From NCBI RefSeq assembly GCF_030816965.1, contig NZ_JAUSYQ010000002.1, positions 2,451,001-2,515,000 of the forward strand: 64,000 nt of DNA. Reading direction: 5' to 3'. Below, in pieces: positions 55,353 through 64,000 of the stretch. Positions within the stretch are counted from its first letter, which is position 1. Each line of letters starts with the position of its first letter. This DNA is from Streptomyces canus. Its GTDB lineage: Bacteria > Actinomycetota > Actinomycetes > Streptomycetales > Streptomycetaceae. A program made the translations under genes and the position numbers. The notes under the pieces are model-generated. The model searched no databases. It was not told where the DNA came from and saw only the letters and a list, made by a program, of their open reading frames with translations.

Positions 55353-58300
55353 TCAGGCCTTGCGGGCCCGGGTGGCCTTCTTGGCGGGCGCGGCCTTCTT
55401 GGTTGTCGTCGTCCTGGCCGTCGCCGTCTTCTTCGGCGTCGACTCGGCGGCGACCGTCTTCTTCGCCGCGGCCGTCTTCCTGGCCGGTGCCTTGCGCGGG
55501 GCCTTCACGGAGGCTCCGTCGCTGATCCGGTCGGCGCCGAGGATCTCCCTGAGGAACTTGCCGGTGTGGCTGGCCGGGACTCCGGCGACCTCCTCCGGGG
55601 TGCCCTCGGCGACGACGAGTCCGCCGCCCGCGCCGCCCTCGGGGCCCATGTCGACGACCCAGTCGGCCGTCTTGATCACATCGAGGTTGTGCTCGATGAC
55701 GATGACGGTGTTGCCCTTGTCGACCAGCCCGGACAGGACCTTCAGCAGCTTGCTGATGTCCTCGAAGTGCAGACCGGTGGTCGGCTCGTCCAGGACGTAG
55801 ACCGTACGGCCGGTGGACCGCTTCTGGAGCTCGCTGGCGAGCTTCACGCGCTGGGCCTCGCCACCGGACAGGGTGGTCGCGGCCTGGCCGAGACGGACGT
55901 AACCGAGACCGACGTCCTTGAGGGTGTTGAGGTGGCGGGCGATCGCGGGGACGGCCTCGAAGAACTCCGTCGCCTCCTCGATCGGCATGTTCAGGACGTC
56001 GGCGATGGACTTGCCCTTGTAGTGGACCTCCAGGGTCTCCCGGTTGTAGCGGGCGCCGTGGCAGACCTCGCACGGGACGTAGACGTCCGGGAGGAAGTTC
56101 ATCTCGATCTTGATAGTGCCGTCGCCCGCACAGTTCTCGCAGCGGCCGCCCTTGACGTTGAAGGAGAAGCGGCCGGGCATGTAGCCGCGGACCTTCGCCT
56201 CGGTGGTCTCGGCGAACAGCTTGCGGACGTGGTCGAAGACGCCGGTGTACGTCGCCGGGTTGGACCGCGGGGTGCGGCCGATGGGCGACTGGTCGACGTG
56301 CACGACCTTGTCGACGAGGTCGTCACCGTCCACGCGCGTGTGCCGGCCCGGGACGCTCCGCGCGCCGTTGAGCTCGCGCGCCAGGTGCGTGTACAGGATG
56401 TCGTTGACCAGGGTCGACTTGCCGGAGCCGGAGACACCGGTGACCGCGGTGAACACGCCCAGCGGGAAGGACACATCGATGTCCTGGAGGTTGTTCTCGC
56501 GGGCTCCGTGCACCGTGAGCTGCCGGGACGGGTCGAGGGGGCGGCGGATGTGGGGCAGCGGGATGGCCTTCTTGCCCGACAGGTACTGGCCGGTCTCCGA
56601 CTCGGCGTTGGCGAGCAGCTCCTTCAGGGAGCCGCTGTGCACGACCTTGCCGCCGTGCTCACCCGCGCCGGGGCCGATGTCGACGATCCAGTCGGCGACC
56701 TTGATGGTGTCCTCGTCGTGCTCGACGACGATGAGCGTGTTGCCCATGTCGCGCAGCCGGACCAGGGTCTCGATCAGCCGGTGGTTGTCGCGCTGGTGCA
56801 GGCCGATGGACGGCTCGTCGAGGACGTACAGGACGCCGACGAGTCCGGAGCCGATCTGGGTGGCCAGACGGATGCGCTGGGCCTCGCCGCCGGAGAGGGT
56901 GCCGGCCGCGCGGTTCAGCGAGAGGTAGTCCAGGCCGACGTCGACCAGGAACTTCAGCCGCTCGTTGACCTCCTTGAGGACCCGCTCGGCGATCTTCTTG
57001 TCACGGGCGCTGAGCTTCAGCTCACCCAGGAAGTCCGCGCAGTCGCTGATGGACATGCCGGAGACCTCGGCGATCGACTTCCCCATGACGGTGACCGCGA
57101 GGACGAGCGGCTTGAGGCGGGTGCCCTCACAGGTGGGGCAGGGCACCTCGCGCATGTAGCCCTCGAAGCGCTCGCGGCTGGCGTCGCTCTCGGACTCGCT
57201 GTGCCGGCGCTTGACGAAGGGAACGGCACCTTCGAAGGGGGTCGTGTAGACCCGCTCGCGGCCGTACCGGTTGCGGTAGCGGACCTCGATCTGCGTCTTG
57301 TGACCGTAGAGCAGGGCCTTCTTGGCGCGCTGGGGCAGCCCGGCGAAGGGGATGTCCGTCCGGAAGCCCAGCGCGTCCGCGAGAGCGCCGATCAGACGGC
57401 CGAAGTAGTCCTTGGTGTGGCCGTGCGACCAGGGGTGGATGGCGCCCTCGTCGAGGGACTTGTCCTCGTCGGGGACGATCAGCTCCGGGTCGACCTCCAT
57501 GCGCGTGCCGATGCCGGAGCAGTCGGGGCAGGCGCCGAAGGGCGAGTTGAAGGAGAAGGAACGGGGCTCCAGCTCCTCGAAGGACAGGTCGTCGTAGGTG
57601 CAGTACAGGTGCTCCGAGAACATGCGCTCGCGCTCGGGGTCGTCCTCGGGGAGGTCGACGAAGTCGAGCACGACCATGCCGCCGGCGAGGCCGAGGGCGG
57701 TCTCCACCGAGTCGGTGAGACGGCGCTTGGCGGACTCCTTCACCGTGAGGCGGTCGATGACCACCTCGATGGTGTGCTTCTCCTGCTTCTTCAGCGTGGG
57801 CGGGTTGGAGAGCTGAATGGTCTCGCCGTCCACGCGCGCACGGCTGTAACCCTTGGTCTGGAGATCGGCGAAGAGATCGACGAACTCTCCCTTGCGCTCC
57901 CGCACCAGCGGCGAGAGCACCTGGAAGCGGCTCCCCTCCGGCAGCTCCAGGACCCGGTCGACGATGGCCTGCGGCGACTGGCGCGAGATCGGGCGGCCGC
58001 ACTCGGGACAGTGCGGCTTGCCGATGCGCGCGAAGAGCAGGCGCAGGTAGTCGTAGACCTCGGTGATGGTGCCGACCGTCGAGCGCGGGTTGCGCGAGGT
58101 CGACTTCTGGTCGATGGAGACCGCGGGCGAGAGGCCCTCGATGAAGTCGACGTCGGGCTTGTCCATCTGGCCGAGGAACTGGCGGGCGTACGAGGAGAGC
58201 GACTCCACGTAGCGACGCTGGCCCTCGGCGAAGATGGTGTCGAAGGCCAGGGAGGACTTGCCCGACCCGGACAGGCCCGTGAAGACGATGAGCGAGTCGC

Positions 58301-58370
58301 GAGGCAGGTCGAGCGAGACGTTCTTCAGGTTGTGCTCGCGCGCGCCACGGACGATGAGACGGTCGGCCAC
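55353..58370 (-). CDS. uvrA: Excinuclease ABC subunit UvrA with basic C-terminal tail
   Basis: DNA-damage recognition ATPase. Two ABC modules are present: Walker [15 protein letters not shown] and [14 protein letters not shown], signatures [13 protein letters not shown] and [13 protein letters not shown]. Zinc-finger cysteines occur in [26 protein letters not shown] and CENCAGDG...CEVCHG. GTG 58370 gives 1005 residues. The last 50 residues are Lys/Ala/Thr-rich with KKxA repeats, resembling histone H1 tails, and probably bind DNA. It lies near uvrC and is transcribed toward the terminator at 55268-55308. Confidence 0.97.
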   Translation of the reverse strand: MADRLIVRGAREHNLKNVSLDLPRDSLIVFTGLSGSGKSSLAFDTIFAEGQRRYVESLSSYARQFLGQMDKPDVDFIEGLSPAVSIDQKSTSRNPRSTVGTITEVYDYLRLLFARIGKPHCPECGRPISRQSPQAIVDRVLELPEGSRFQVLSPLVRERKGEFVDLFADLQTKGYSRARVDGETIQLSNPPTLKKQEKHTIEVVIDRLTVKESAKRRLTDSVETALGLAGGMVVLDFVDLPEDDPERERMFSEHLYCTYDDLSFEELEPRSFSFNSPFGACPDCSGIGTRMEVDPELIVPDEDKSLDEGAIHPWSHGHTKDYFGRLIGALADALGFRTDIPFAGLPQRAKKALLYGHKTQIEVRYRNRYGRERVYTTPFEGAVPFVKRRHSESESDASRERFEGYMREVPCPTCEGTRLKPLVLAVTVMGKSIAEVSGMSISDCADFLGELKLSARDKKIAERVLKEVNERLKFLVDVGLDYLSLNRAAGTLSGGEAQRIRLATQIGSGLVGVLYVLDEPSIGLHQRDNHRLIETLVRLRDMGNTLIVVEHDEDTIKVADWIVDIGPGAGEHGGKVVHSGSLKELLANAESETGQYLSGKKAIPLPHIRRPLDPSRQLTVHGARENNLQDIDVSFPLGVFTAVTGVSGSGKSTLVNDILYTHLARELNGARSVPGRHTRVDGDDLVDKVVHVDQSPIGRTPRSNPATYTGVFDHVRKLFAETTEAKVRGYMPGRFSFNVKGGRCENCAGDGTIKIEMNFLPDVYVPCEVCHGARYNRETLEVHYKGKSIADVLNMPIEEATEFFEAVPAIARHLNTLKDVGLGYVRLGQAATTLSGGEAQRVKLASELQKRSTGRTVYVLDEPTTGLHFEDISKLLKVLSGLVDKGNTVIVIEHNLDVIKTADWVVDMGPEGGAGGGLVVAEGTPEEVAGVPASHTGKFLREILGADRISDGASVKAPRKAPARKTAAAKKTVAAESTPKKTATARTTTTKKAAPAKKATRARKA

Positions 58371-58586
58371 GCCGGTCCGCACCTTTCTTGGCTTGAGAGG
58401 AGTGACAGGGGCGGGGCCCCCGTGCTTTCTCAGACTAGGGGGAGCCACTGACAACGCCGGTCGGATTCCCCGGAGGCATAACAATCCCCGACCATCCAGC
58501 ATGCCCGACGCCGCACCCGACCATATAGCACGCGCTTTCGATTTACGGCACTGCTTCACCACCTTCACCCAAAGGGGTGGCGGGGC

Positions 58587-58592
58587 TAGGGT
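58587..58592 (+). promoter_or_regulatory. Candidate -10 element (leaderless) for the mycothiol-enzyme gene
   Basis: TAGGGT lies exactly 7 nt before ATG 58600 without a ribosome-binding site. Confidence 0.55.
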
Positions 58593-58599
58593 CAGCAGC

Positions 58600-59286
58600 A
58601 TGATTGATCACGCTCATGACCTGGTGTCTGTACGTGGTGCGACCGAGCGGCTCCTGACCGCAGCCGCCACGTTGGACAACGCGTCCGTGACCGAGTCGTC
58701 ACGGCTGCCCGGCTGGAGCCGCGGCCATGTCCTCGCGCACCTGTCCCGCAATGCCGACGCCCTCGTGAACGTTCTGCGGGGACAGCCCATGTACCCCTCC
58801 GCGAAAGCGCGTGACGCCGACATCGAGCGCGACGCCCCGCGCCCCCTCGACGTCCAGCTCGCCGACCTCCGCGAGAGTGCCGAGCGCTTCCAGGAGGTGG
58901 GGGCCGCACCGGCCGACTGGTCGCGCACGGTCGAGCTCCGCAACGGGGTCACCGACTCGGCGTCCCGGGTGCCGTTCCGGCGGTGGGCCGAGGTGGAGCT
59001 GCACCACGTGGACCTCGGGATCGGCTACGAGCTGGAGGATCTTCCGGAGGACTTCGTCCAGCGCGAGATCACCTTCCTCGCGGAGCGTTTCCTGGGCCAC
59101 CCCGAGGTGCCTTCCCTCATGATCGAGGAGGCCGACGGCCACCGGCTCCCGACGGGCGGCCACGGGGACATCGCGCTCGTCGTCACAGGGCGCCGGGCCG
59201 ACCTGCTCGGCTGGCTGGCCGGCCGCCGCGACGGCTCGGCCCTGACGGTCCACGGCGGCACCCTCCCCTCGCTGCCCCCGCTATAG
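58600..59286 (+). CDS. Maleylpyruvate isomerase-family mycothiol-dependent enzyme
   Basis: The 228-residue protein has the DinB-like four-helix N-terminal domain ([40 protein letters not shown] with the metal histidine) and a second histidine pair in [15 protein letters not shown]. The C-terminal SCP2-like part ends [13 protein letters not shown]. These enzymes use mycothiol, the actinobacterial thiol; some isomerise maleylpyruvate, others are S-transferases, so the reaction here is undetermined. It starts divergently from uvrA. Confidence 0.85.
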   Translation: MIDHAHDLVSVRGATERLLTAAATLDNASVTESSRLPGWSRGHVLAHLSRNADALVNVLRGQPMYPSAKARDADIERDAPRPLDVQLADLRESAERFQEVGAAPADWSRTVELRNGVTDSASRVPFRRWAEVELHHVDLGIGYELEDLPEDFVQREITFLAERFLGHPEVPSLMIEEADGHRLPTGGHGDIALVVTGRRADLLGWLAGRRDGSALTVHGGTLPSLPPL

Positions 59287-59289
59287 GCT
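59284..59289 (+). promoter_or_regulatory. Candidate -10 element (leaderless) for the MBL-fold gene
   Basis: TAGGCT lies 7 nt before ATG 59297 and overlaps the stop of the preceding gene; no ribosome-binding site precedes the ATG. Confidence 0.5.
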
Positions 59290-59296
59290 GACCGTC

Positions 59297-59953
59297 ATGA
59301 CGTACAGCGGACAGGTGACGGTCGGCGGGCCCGCCGACGTGCACGAGCTCAAGGACCTGATGATCACCAAGATCGCGGTCGGCCCGATGGACAACAACGC
59401 CTATCTGCTGCGCTGCCGGGCCACCGACGAGCAACTGCTGATCGACGCGGCCAACGACGCGGACACCCTGCTGGGCATGATCGGCGACGACGGCATCGCA
59501 TCCGTCGTCACCACGCATCAGCACGGCGACCACTGGCAGGCGCTCGCCGCGGTCGTCGCGGCCACGCGCGCGCGTACGTACGCCGGCCGGGACGACGCCG
59601 AAGGCATCCCCGTGCCCACTGACGTCCTGGTCGACGACGGCGACGTCATCCGCGTGGGGCGTGTGGAGCTGACCGCGCGCCACCTGGTCGGGCACACACC
59701 GGGCTCGATCGCCCTCGTCTACGACGACCCCCACGGGCATCCCCATGTGTTCACCGGGGACTGTCTGTTCCCGGGAGGTGTGGGCAACACCCGTAAGGAT
59801 CCCGAGGCGTTCGCCAGCCTGATCCACGACGTCGAGACGAAGATCTTCGACGCGCTCCCGGACGAGACGTGGGTGTACCCGGGACACGGGAACGACACGT
59901 CGCTGGGCGCGGAGCGGCCGCAATTGCCGGAGTGGCGCGCGCGGGGGTGGTGA
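59297..59953 (+). CDS. MBL-fold metallo-hydrolase (glyoxalase II-like)
   Basis: The 218-residue protein has the metallo-beta-lactamase motif THQHGDHWQALAAV, a further histidine in HLVGHTPGSIALVY, aspartate in FTGDCLFPGG and a final YPGHGNDTSLG. This set fits hydroxyacylglutathione hydrolase-like enzymes, which hydrolyse thioesters of small thiols; in actinobacteria mycothiol adducts are a possible substrate. It lies directly after the mycothiol-dependent-type gene, with separate leaderless-type starts. Confidence 0.9.
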   Translation: MTYSGQVTVGGPADVHELKDLMITKIAVGPMDNNAYLLRCRATDEQLLIDAANDADTLLGMIGDDGIASVVTTHQHGDHWQALAAVVAATRARTYAGRDDAEGIPVPTDVLVDDGDVIRVGRVELTARHLVGHTPGSIALVYDDPHGHPHVFTGDCLFPGGVGNTRKDPEAFASLIHDVETKIFDALPDETWVYPGHGNDTSLGAERPQLPEWRARGW

Positions 59954-60254
59954 ACCCCGGGGTACGCGCCCCGCGCATACCCTTCGCACGCGCCCCGTGT
60001 GAACTCTTCACACACGCCGGCGCCACGCACGCGCTCCCGGCGCACATGGTTGCGCAGTCAACTGGGAGCAGCCCCGCACAGGATGACGGCTCCTGCGCGG
60101 TACGGGCCGCCGGTCTCCTCATCCCCGCCCTCGACCGGCGGCCCAGGCGCCTTGTCCGAAAAGCGTTCACAAGAATGCAACACACGTTCCCAATATGCGG
60201 ACAACTGCCGCTGTGACCTCGACAAACGGGACAGTGGACTGTCACTCTCCCGCC
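59954..60254. other. Intergenic region before the amino-acid transporter
   Basis: No gene or clear hairpin terminator in 301 bp; weak GGGG...CCCC pairing follows the MBL-fold stop. The promoter of the transporter operon should lie near 60150-60220, where the sequence is relatively AT-rich (TTCACAAGAATGCAACAC), but no -35/-10 pair is convincing. Confidence 0.4.
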
Positions 60255-61139
60255 ATGCACCTTGCCCCCCGCGCACTGCGCCGCGCCGCCGTCGCGGCAT
60301 CCATAGCCCTGCTCGCCACCGCCGTCGGCTGTGCTCCGCAGTCGGAGGACGACGCGAACGCCAAAGCCTCGGGGTCGACCGGAACCACCTGCGCCAAGGG
60401 CAAGTTGGCCACCAAGAGCTCCGGAAAGCTGACCGTCGCGACCGACGAGCCCGCGTACGAGCCGTGGTTCAAGGACGACAAGCCCGCGAGCGGCAAGGGC
60501 TTCGAGTCGGCCGTCGCCTACGCCGTGGCCAAGCAACTCGGCTATGACAAGAGCGCTGTCGTCTGGCAGAGCGTCCCCTTCAACAAGGCGTTCGCACCGG
60601 GTGAGAAGACCTTCGACTTCGACATCAACCAGGTGTCGATCAGCGCCGAGCGCAAGAAGGCCGTGGACTTCTCGTCCGGCTACTACGACGTGCGGCAGGC
60701 CGTCATCGCGCTCAAGGGCACCAAGGCCGCCAAGGCGAAGAGCATCGCGGACCTGAAGGGCCTCAAGCTGGGCGCCCAGGTCGGCACGACCAGCCTCAAC
60801 TACATCGAGGACGTGGTGAAGCCGACGCGGGAGGCCGCCGCGTACGCCAAGAACGACCAGGCCAAGTCGGCGCTGCAGAACGGCCAGGTGGACGCCATCG
60901 TCGTCGATCTGCCGACCGCCTTCTACATCACGGCGGCCGAGGTGACGGACGGCACGATCGTCGGGCAGTTCGAGAACCAGGCCGGCACGCCGGAGCAGTT
61001 CGGGCTCGTCCTCGACAAGGGCAGCGCGCTCACCTCCTGCGTGACGGCCGCCGTGGACGCCCTGCGCAAGGACGGCACGCTCGCCGAGCTGGAGCAGGAG
61101 TGGCTGTCGGACGCCGTCGACGCCCCGGTGCTCAAGTGA
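60255..61139 (+). CDS. Polar amino-acid ABC transporter substrate-binding lipoprotein
   Basis: ATG 60255 gives 294 residues with a signal peptide and lipobox at Cys26 (LLATAVGC). The mature domain is SBP family 3: GKLTVATDEPAYEPWFKDDK, GFESAVAYAVAKQLGYD, the NQVSISAERKKAVDFSSGYY block and DAIVVDLPTAFYI. Such proteins bind polar amino acids outside the membrane and pass them to the permease. The permease gene overlaps its stop (GTGA), followed by the ATPase. Confidence 0.93.
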   Translation: MHLAPRALRRAAVAASIALLATAVGCAPQSEDDANAKASGSTGTTCAKGKLATKSSGKLTVATDEPAYEPWFKDDKPASGKGFESAVAYAVAKQLGYDKSAVVWQSVPFNKAFAPGEKTFDFDINQVSISAERKKAVDFSSGYYDVRQAVIALKGTKAAKAKSIADLKGLKLGAQVGTTSLNYIEDVVKPTREAAAYAKNDQAKSALQNGQVDAIVVDLPTAFYITAAEVTDGTIVGQFENQAGTPEQFGLVLDKGSALTSCVTAAVDALRKDGTLAELEQEWLSDAVDAPVLK

Positions 61140-62032
61140 CGCTCACGAAGGACGAGTCCGGCGCCGGGACACCGGAGGCGGGCGATTCGTACACACCGTC
61201 GCAGCGGCGGATCGAGCGGGAGCGTCTCAAGCGTGCCCGCGCCCGCCGCGCGTCGGCGATCGCCGCGGTCTCCACCCTGGTCACCGCCGTCGTCCTCTAT
61301 CTGGTCGTCGTCAGCGCGCCCGGCTGGCCGCGCACCAAGGAGACGTTCTTCAACGGGCAGTACGCGCGCGAGGCGTTCCCGAAGGTCCTCGAAGGACTGT
61401 GGCTGAACGTCCGGCTGCTACTGATCTGCGGTGTCGCCGTGCTGGTGCTCGGCATGCTGATCGCCATCGCCCGCACGCTGCGCGGCCCGGTGTTCTTTCC
61501 TCTGCGTTTCCTGGCCGCCGCCTACACGGACTTCTTCCGCGGGCTTCCGCTCATCATCAACCTCATGATCGTCGTCCTGGGCGTCCCGGCGCTGCGGCTC
61601 CAGGGCGTGACGGTCGACCCGGTGCTGCTGGGCGGTACGGCCCTCACGCTGACGTATTCGGCGTACGTGGCCGAGGTGTTCCGCGCCGGCATCGAGTCCG
61701 TGCACCCCTCGCAGCGCGCCGCCGCCCGCTCGCTCGGTCTCTCCAACCGGCAGGCGCTGCGTCATGTGGTGCTGCCGCAGGCCGTGCGCCGCCAGGTGCC
61801 GCCCCTGCTGAACGACCTGGTGTCCCTCCAGAAGGACACCGGTCTCGTGTCGATCGGCGGCGCGATCGACGCCGTACGGGCCGCCGACATCATCGTCGGC
61901 CGCAGCCTCAACTACACGCCGTACATCGTCGCGGGCCTGGTGTTCGTGGCGCTGACCATCCCGATGACCCGCTTCACGGACTGGGTGACGGCACGGATGG
62001 ACCGTCAGCGGGCCCAGGGAGGGACCACATGA
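61136..62032 (+). CDS. Amino-acid ABC transporter permease
   Basis: GTG 61136 gives 298 residues. A charged N-terminus with an RRIERERLKRARARRAS stretch precedes five or six helices. The inner-membrane signature EAA loop is visible as SLGLSNRQALRHVVLPQAVRR. FFRGLPLIINLMIVVLGVPAL is typical of HisM/GlnP-type permeases. It overlaps both neighbours (GTGA and ATGA). Confidence 0.93.
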   Translation: MTLTKDESGAGTPEAGDSYTPSQRRIERERLKRARARRASAIAAVSTLVTAVVLYLVVVSAPGWPRTKETFFNGQYAREAFPKVLEGLWLNVRLLLICGVAVLVLGMLIAIARTLRGPVFFPLRFLAAAYTDFFRGLPLIINLMIVVLGVPALRLQGVTVDPVLLGGTALTLTYSAYVAEVFRAGIESVHPSQRAAARSLGLSNRQALRHVVLPQAVRRQVPPLLNDLVSLQKDTGLVSIGGAIDAVRAADIIVGRSLNYTPYIVAGLVFVALTIPMTRFTDWVTARMDRQRAQGGTT

Positions 62033-62781
62033 GCGAGGCACCGGTGCTGCGGATGGAGTCCGTCCGCAAGACCTTCGGCGACTCGGTCGTGCTGCGGGAC
62101 GTCGACCTGGAGGTCGCCCCGCACACGGTGACCGCCCTGATCGGCGCCTCCGGCTCCGGCAAGTCGACCCTGCTGCGCTGCGCCAACCTCCTGGAGGAGA
62201 TCGACGACGGGGCCATCTGGCTGGACGGCGAGGAGATCACCGATCCGCGCGTCGACCAGGACGCGGTACGGCGCCGTATCGGCGTGGTCTTCCAGGCGTA
62301 CAACCTCTTTCCGCACATGACGGTGCTGGAGAACATCACGCTGGCCCCGCGCCGGGTGCACGGAGCGACCCGCGCGCAGGCCGAGGAACACGCCCGCGAG
62401 CTCCTGGAGCGGCTCGGGCTCGGCGACAAGGCCGGCGAGTACCCCGACCGGCTCAGCGGCGGTCAGCAGCAGCGTGTGGCGATCGTGCGCGCGCTCGCCG
62501 TACGCCCCCGGCTGCTGCTGTTCGACGAGATCACCGCGGCCCTCGACCCGGAGCTGGTGGGCGAGGTCCTGAACGTCGTGCGCGACCTGAAGGGCGACGG
62601 CATGACCATGGTGCTGGCCACGCACGAGATGGGCTTCGCGCGCGAGGTCGCCGACCAGGTCTGTTTTCTGGACTCGGGTGTGGTGCTCGAGCGCGGGACC
62701 GCGGGGCAGATCTTCGGCGACCCGCAGCAGGAGCGCACGCAGCGCTTTCTGAAGCGGATCGTGGAGGCGGGGCGACTGTAG
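62029..62781 (+). CDS. Amino-acid ABC transporter ATP-binding protein
   Basis: The 250-residue GlnQ/HisP-type ATPase has Walker A ([13 protein letters not shown]), Q-loop VFQAYNLFPHMTVLENI, signature LSGGQQQRVAIVRAL, Walker B LLLFDEITAALDPEL and ATHEMGFAREV. The usual DEPTSALDPE is DEITAALDPE here, a mild change. It overlaps the permease stop by 4 nt and ends before a hairpin. Confidence 0.94.
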   Translation: MSEAPVLRMESVRKTFGDSVVLRDVDLEVAPHTVTALIGASGSGKSTLLRCANLLEEIDDGAIWLDGEEITDPRVDQDAVRRRIGVVFQAYNLFPHMTVLENITLAPRRVHGATRAQAEEHARELLERLGLGDKAGEYPDRLSGGQQQRVAIVRALAVRPRLLLFDEITAALDPELVGEVLNVVRDLKGDGMTMVLATHEMGFAREVADQVCFLDSGVVLERGTAGQIFGDPQQERTQRFLKRIVEAGRL

Positions 62782-62797
62782 CGGTGGCGAAGCGGCG

Positions 62798-62831
62798 GTA
62801 AGGACCGTGCGTCCAGGGCATCGGTCCTTAC
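62798..62831. terminator. Bidirectional terminator between the amino-acid transporter and aroQ
   Basis: A 10-bp stem (62798-62807 with 62822-62831) whose right arm overlaps the aroQ stop codon, 14-nt loop. Confidence 0.7.
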
Positions 62832-63301
62832 ACGTCGGCCTGGGCCGGCCCCGCCAGCGCCGCGACGCGCTCCACGCCGAAGACGTACCCCTGCACTCCG
62901 CAGCCGGCGATGACTCCGTCCGCGCGCAACGAGACGTAGGAGTGGTGCCGGAAGGACTCGCGCCGGTGGATGTTGGAGATGTGCACCTCCAGTACCGGCA
63001 GCCCGTCACAGGTGTTGAGGGCGTCCAGAATGGCGACCGACGTGTGCGAGTAGGCACCGGGGTTGATGACGATCCCGCAGTGCTGGAGCCTCGCCTCGTG
63101 GATCCAGTCGACCAGCTCGCCCTCGTGGTTCGACTGCCGGAAGTCCACCGTGCCGCCGTGCGCGGCGGCCGCCTTGGCGCACAGGGCCTCGACGTCGGCC
63201 AGGGTGTCCTTGCCGTAGATCTCCGGCTGACGCTGACCCAGCAGGTTCAGGTTGGGGCCGTTGAGAATCATGATCGGGGCGTTGGCCAGGGTGCGGGGCA
63301 C
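62828..63301 (-). CDS. aroQ: Type II 3-dehydroquinate dehydratase
   Basis: Shikimate-pathway enzyme converting 3-dehydroquinate to 3-dehydroshikimate. The 157-residue protein shows [19 protein letters not shown] with the catalytic tyrosine, [34 protein letters not shown] and [23 protein letters not shown] 63301 is preceded by GGAGGAACC. It stands alone on the minus strand. Confidence 0.96.
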   Translation of the reverse strand: MPRTLANAPIMILNGPNLNLLGQRQPEIYGKDTLADVEALCAKAAAAHGGTVDFRQSNHEGELVDWIHEARLQHCGIVINPGAYSHTSVAILDALNTCDGLPVLEVHISNIHRRESFRHHSYVSLRADGVIAGCGVQGYVFGVERVAALAGPAQADV

Positions 63302-63373
63302 GGTTCCTCCGGTCGGTGAAGGCGGGCTGCTGGGACCCGGTTTATCACGGTGCGCCACGCGCGGTGCGGCCCG

Positions 63374-63379
63374 TACCCT
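63374..63379 (+). promoter_or_regulatory. Candidate -10 element for the S66 peptidase gene (leaderless)
   Basis: TACCCT lies 6 nt before ATG 63386 with no ribosome-binding site. Confidence 0.45.
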
Positions 63380-63385
63380 CCGGGC

Positions 63386-64000
63386 ATGACGACGATCTCG
63401 TACCCGCCCAAGCCCGTACCGGGCGACCGCATAGCCGTCATCTCCCCCGGCGCCGGTCTGCCGGGGCTCTTCCCGCGCCCCTACGAGTTGGGGCTCGAGC
63501 GGCTGCGCAAGGAGTACGGGCTGGAGCCGGTCGAGTATCCGTCGACCCGCAGGATGGGCTCGACGCCCCAGGAGCGCGCCGACGACATCCACGCCGCCTT
63601 CGCCGACCCGGACGTCAAGGCGGTCATGGCGTCCATCGGCGGTGATGACCAGATCACCGTGTTGCCGTTCCTGGACCGGGAGTTGATCCGGGCGAATCCG
63701 AAGCCGTTCTTCGGGATGAGCGACAACACCAACCTGCTCGCGTTCCTGTACGGCACCGGCATCGTCGGCTACCACGGCGCGACCGTGATGACCGCGCTCG
63801 GACGGCCGGTGGCCATGAGCGCGCTGACCGCCGACTCCCTGCGGGCGGCCCTGTTCACCTCGGGCGAGTACGAACTGACTCCCGCTGCCCGCTGGCGGGA
63901 CGTCGACCGTGACTGGGCGGACCCCGCCACCTTCGACTCCGAACCGCAGACCCGTCCCGGCAACGGTTGGACCTGGGTGAACGCCGACCGGACGGTGGAG
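63386..64000 (+). CDS. S66-family LD-carboxypeptidase / MccF-like peptidase (3' end missing)
   Basis: The frame is open to the end of the window (205 codons). It has the S66 pattern: [43 protein letters not shown] and the nucleophile serine in [16 protein letters not shown] followed by [12 protein letters not shown]. Family members cut LD-peptide bonds of peptidoglycan or inactivate peptide-nucleotide antibiotics (MccF). The MccF-like GGDD/GMSDNTN form suggests the second group, but the C-terminal catalytic His/Glu lie outside the window. Confidence 0.85.
   Translation, partial: MTTISYPPKPVPGDRIAVISPGAGLPGLFPRPYELGLERLRKEYGLEPVEYPSTRRMGSTPQERADDIHAAFADPDVKAVMASIGGDDQITVLPFLDRELIRANPKPFFGMSDNTNLLAFLYGTGIVGYHGATVMTALGRPVAMSALTADSLRAALFTSGEYELTPAARWRDVDRDWADPATFDSEPQTRPGNGWTWVNADRTVE

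Noticed and set aside
55326..58451. 1041-codon plus-strand frame opposite uvrA
   Set aside because: Antisense shadow; uvrA has all its ABC and zinc motifs on the minus strand.

Overview
The window is very GC-rich, codon-biased actinobacterial DNA and almost certainly a Streptomyces chromosome. It carries the developmental regulator WhiA, an RbpA-type RNA polymerase-binding protein, mycothiol-family enzymes, many 4-bp ATGA/GTGA gene overlaps, and many start codons sitting 6-7 nt after a TANNNT -10 hexamer. Most of the order (suf operon, ctaA/ctaB around tkt-tal-zwf-opcA-pgl-pgi, secG-tpiA-pgk-gap, whiA-yvcK-rapZ-uvrC, uvrA, aroQ) looks like conserved core chromosome. Accessory insertions and decayed genes lie between these blocks.

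Layout. 1-2.7 kb: the end of a YihY/BrkB membrane protein and a minus-strand group (DUF3618, Holin-X-like, a cysteine-rich unknown, a 42-aa unknown). 2.9-6.9 kb: dapA and dapD (lysine/peptidoglycan precursor) flank three decayed genes: a SigE-like ECF sigma factor with an in-frame TAG, its membrane-anchored partner with two frameshifts, and a small secreted-protein remnant. 7.0-7.5 kb is a degenerate ~18-19 bp tandem array. 7.5-8.3 kb is an SMR efflux/TetR pair. 9.5-16.1 kb is the Fe-S assembly operon sufR-B-D-ferredoxin-C-S-U-T with a SufR-type operator and an iron-box-like site. 16.3-19.1 kb holds an AAC(3)-like acetyltransferase and an ABC exporter whose ATPase and permease genes are separated by a 92-bp tandem repeat.

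19.2-36.6 kb is central metabolism: heme A/heme O synthesis (ctaA, ctaB) for cytochrome oxidase, the pentose phosphate operon (tkt-tal-zwf-opcA-pgl), pgi, an RbpA homologue, secG, tpiA, pgk and gap. 36.8-44.9 kb has a large secreted zinc carboxypeptidase and the whiA-yvcK-rapZ-uvrC cluster. 45.0-51.8 kb holds a nonsense-interrupted mycothiol-enzyme-like gene and a sensory cluster: lipoprotein binding protein, NIT/HAMP/PAS/GAF histidine kinase, LuxR-type response regulator, and a divergent receiver-only protein. 52.0-58.4 kb: an XRE-like regulator, a LacI-family regulator with a 32-bp perfect palindrome upstream of a coupled PfkB sugar kinase, and uvrA with a lysine/alanine-rich tail. 58.6-64.0 kb: a mycothiol-dependent-type enzyme, an MBL-fold hydrolase, a polar amino-acid ABC transporter, aroQ, and the start of an S66 peptidase.

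The most unusual structure is at 18031-18339. Each 92-bp repeat unit carries an AAGGAG ribosome-binding site and a 31-codon reading frame that overlaps the next by 4 nt, so ATPase, three micro-ORFs and permease form an unbroken stop/start relay. No RNA genes or CRISPR arrays were recognised. All function calls come from reading motifs by eye; no database search was run.
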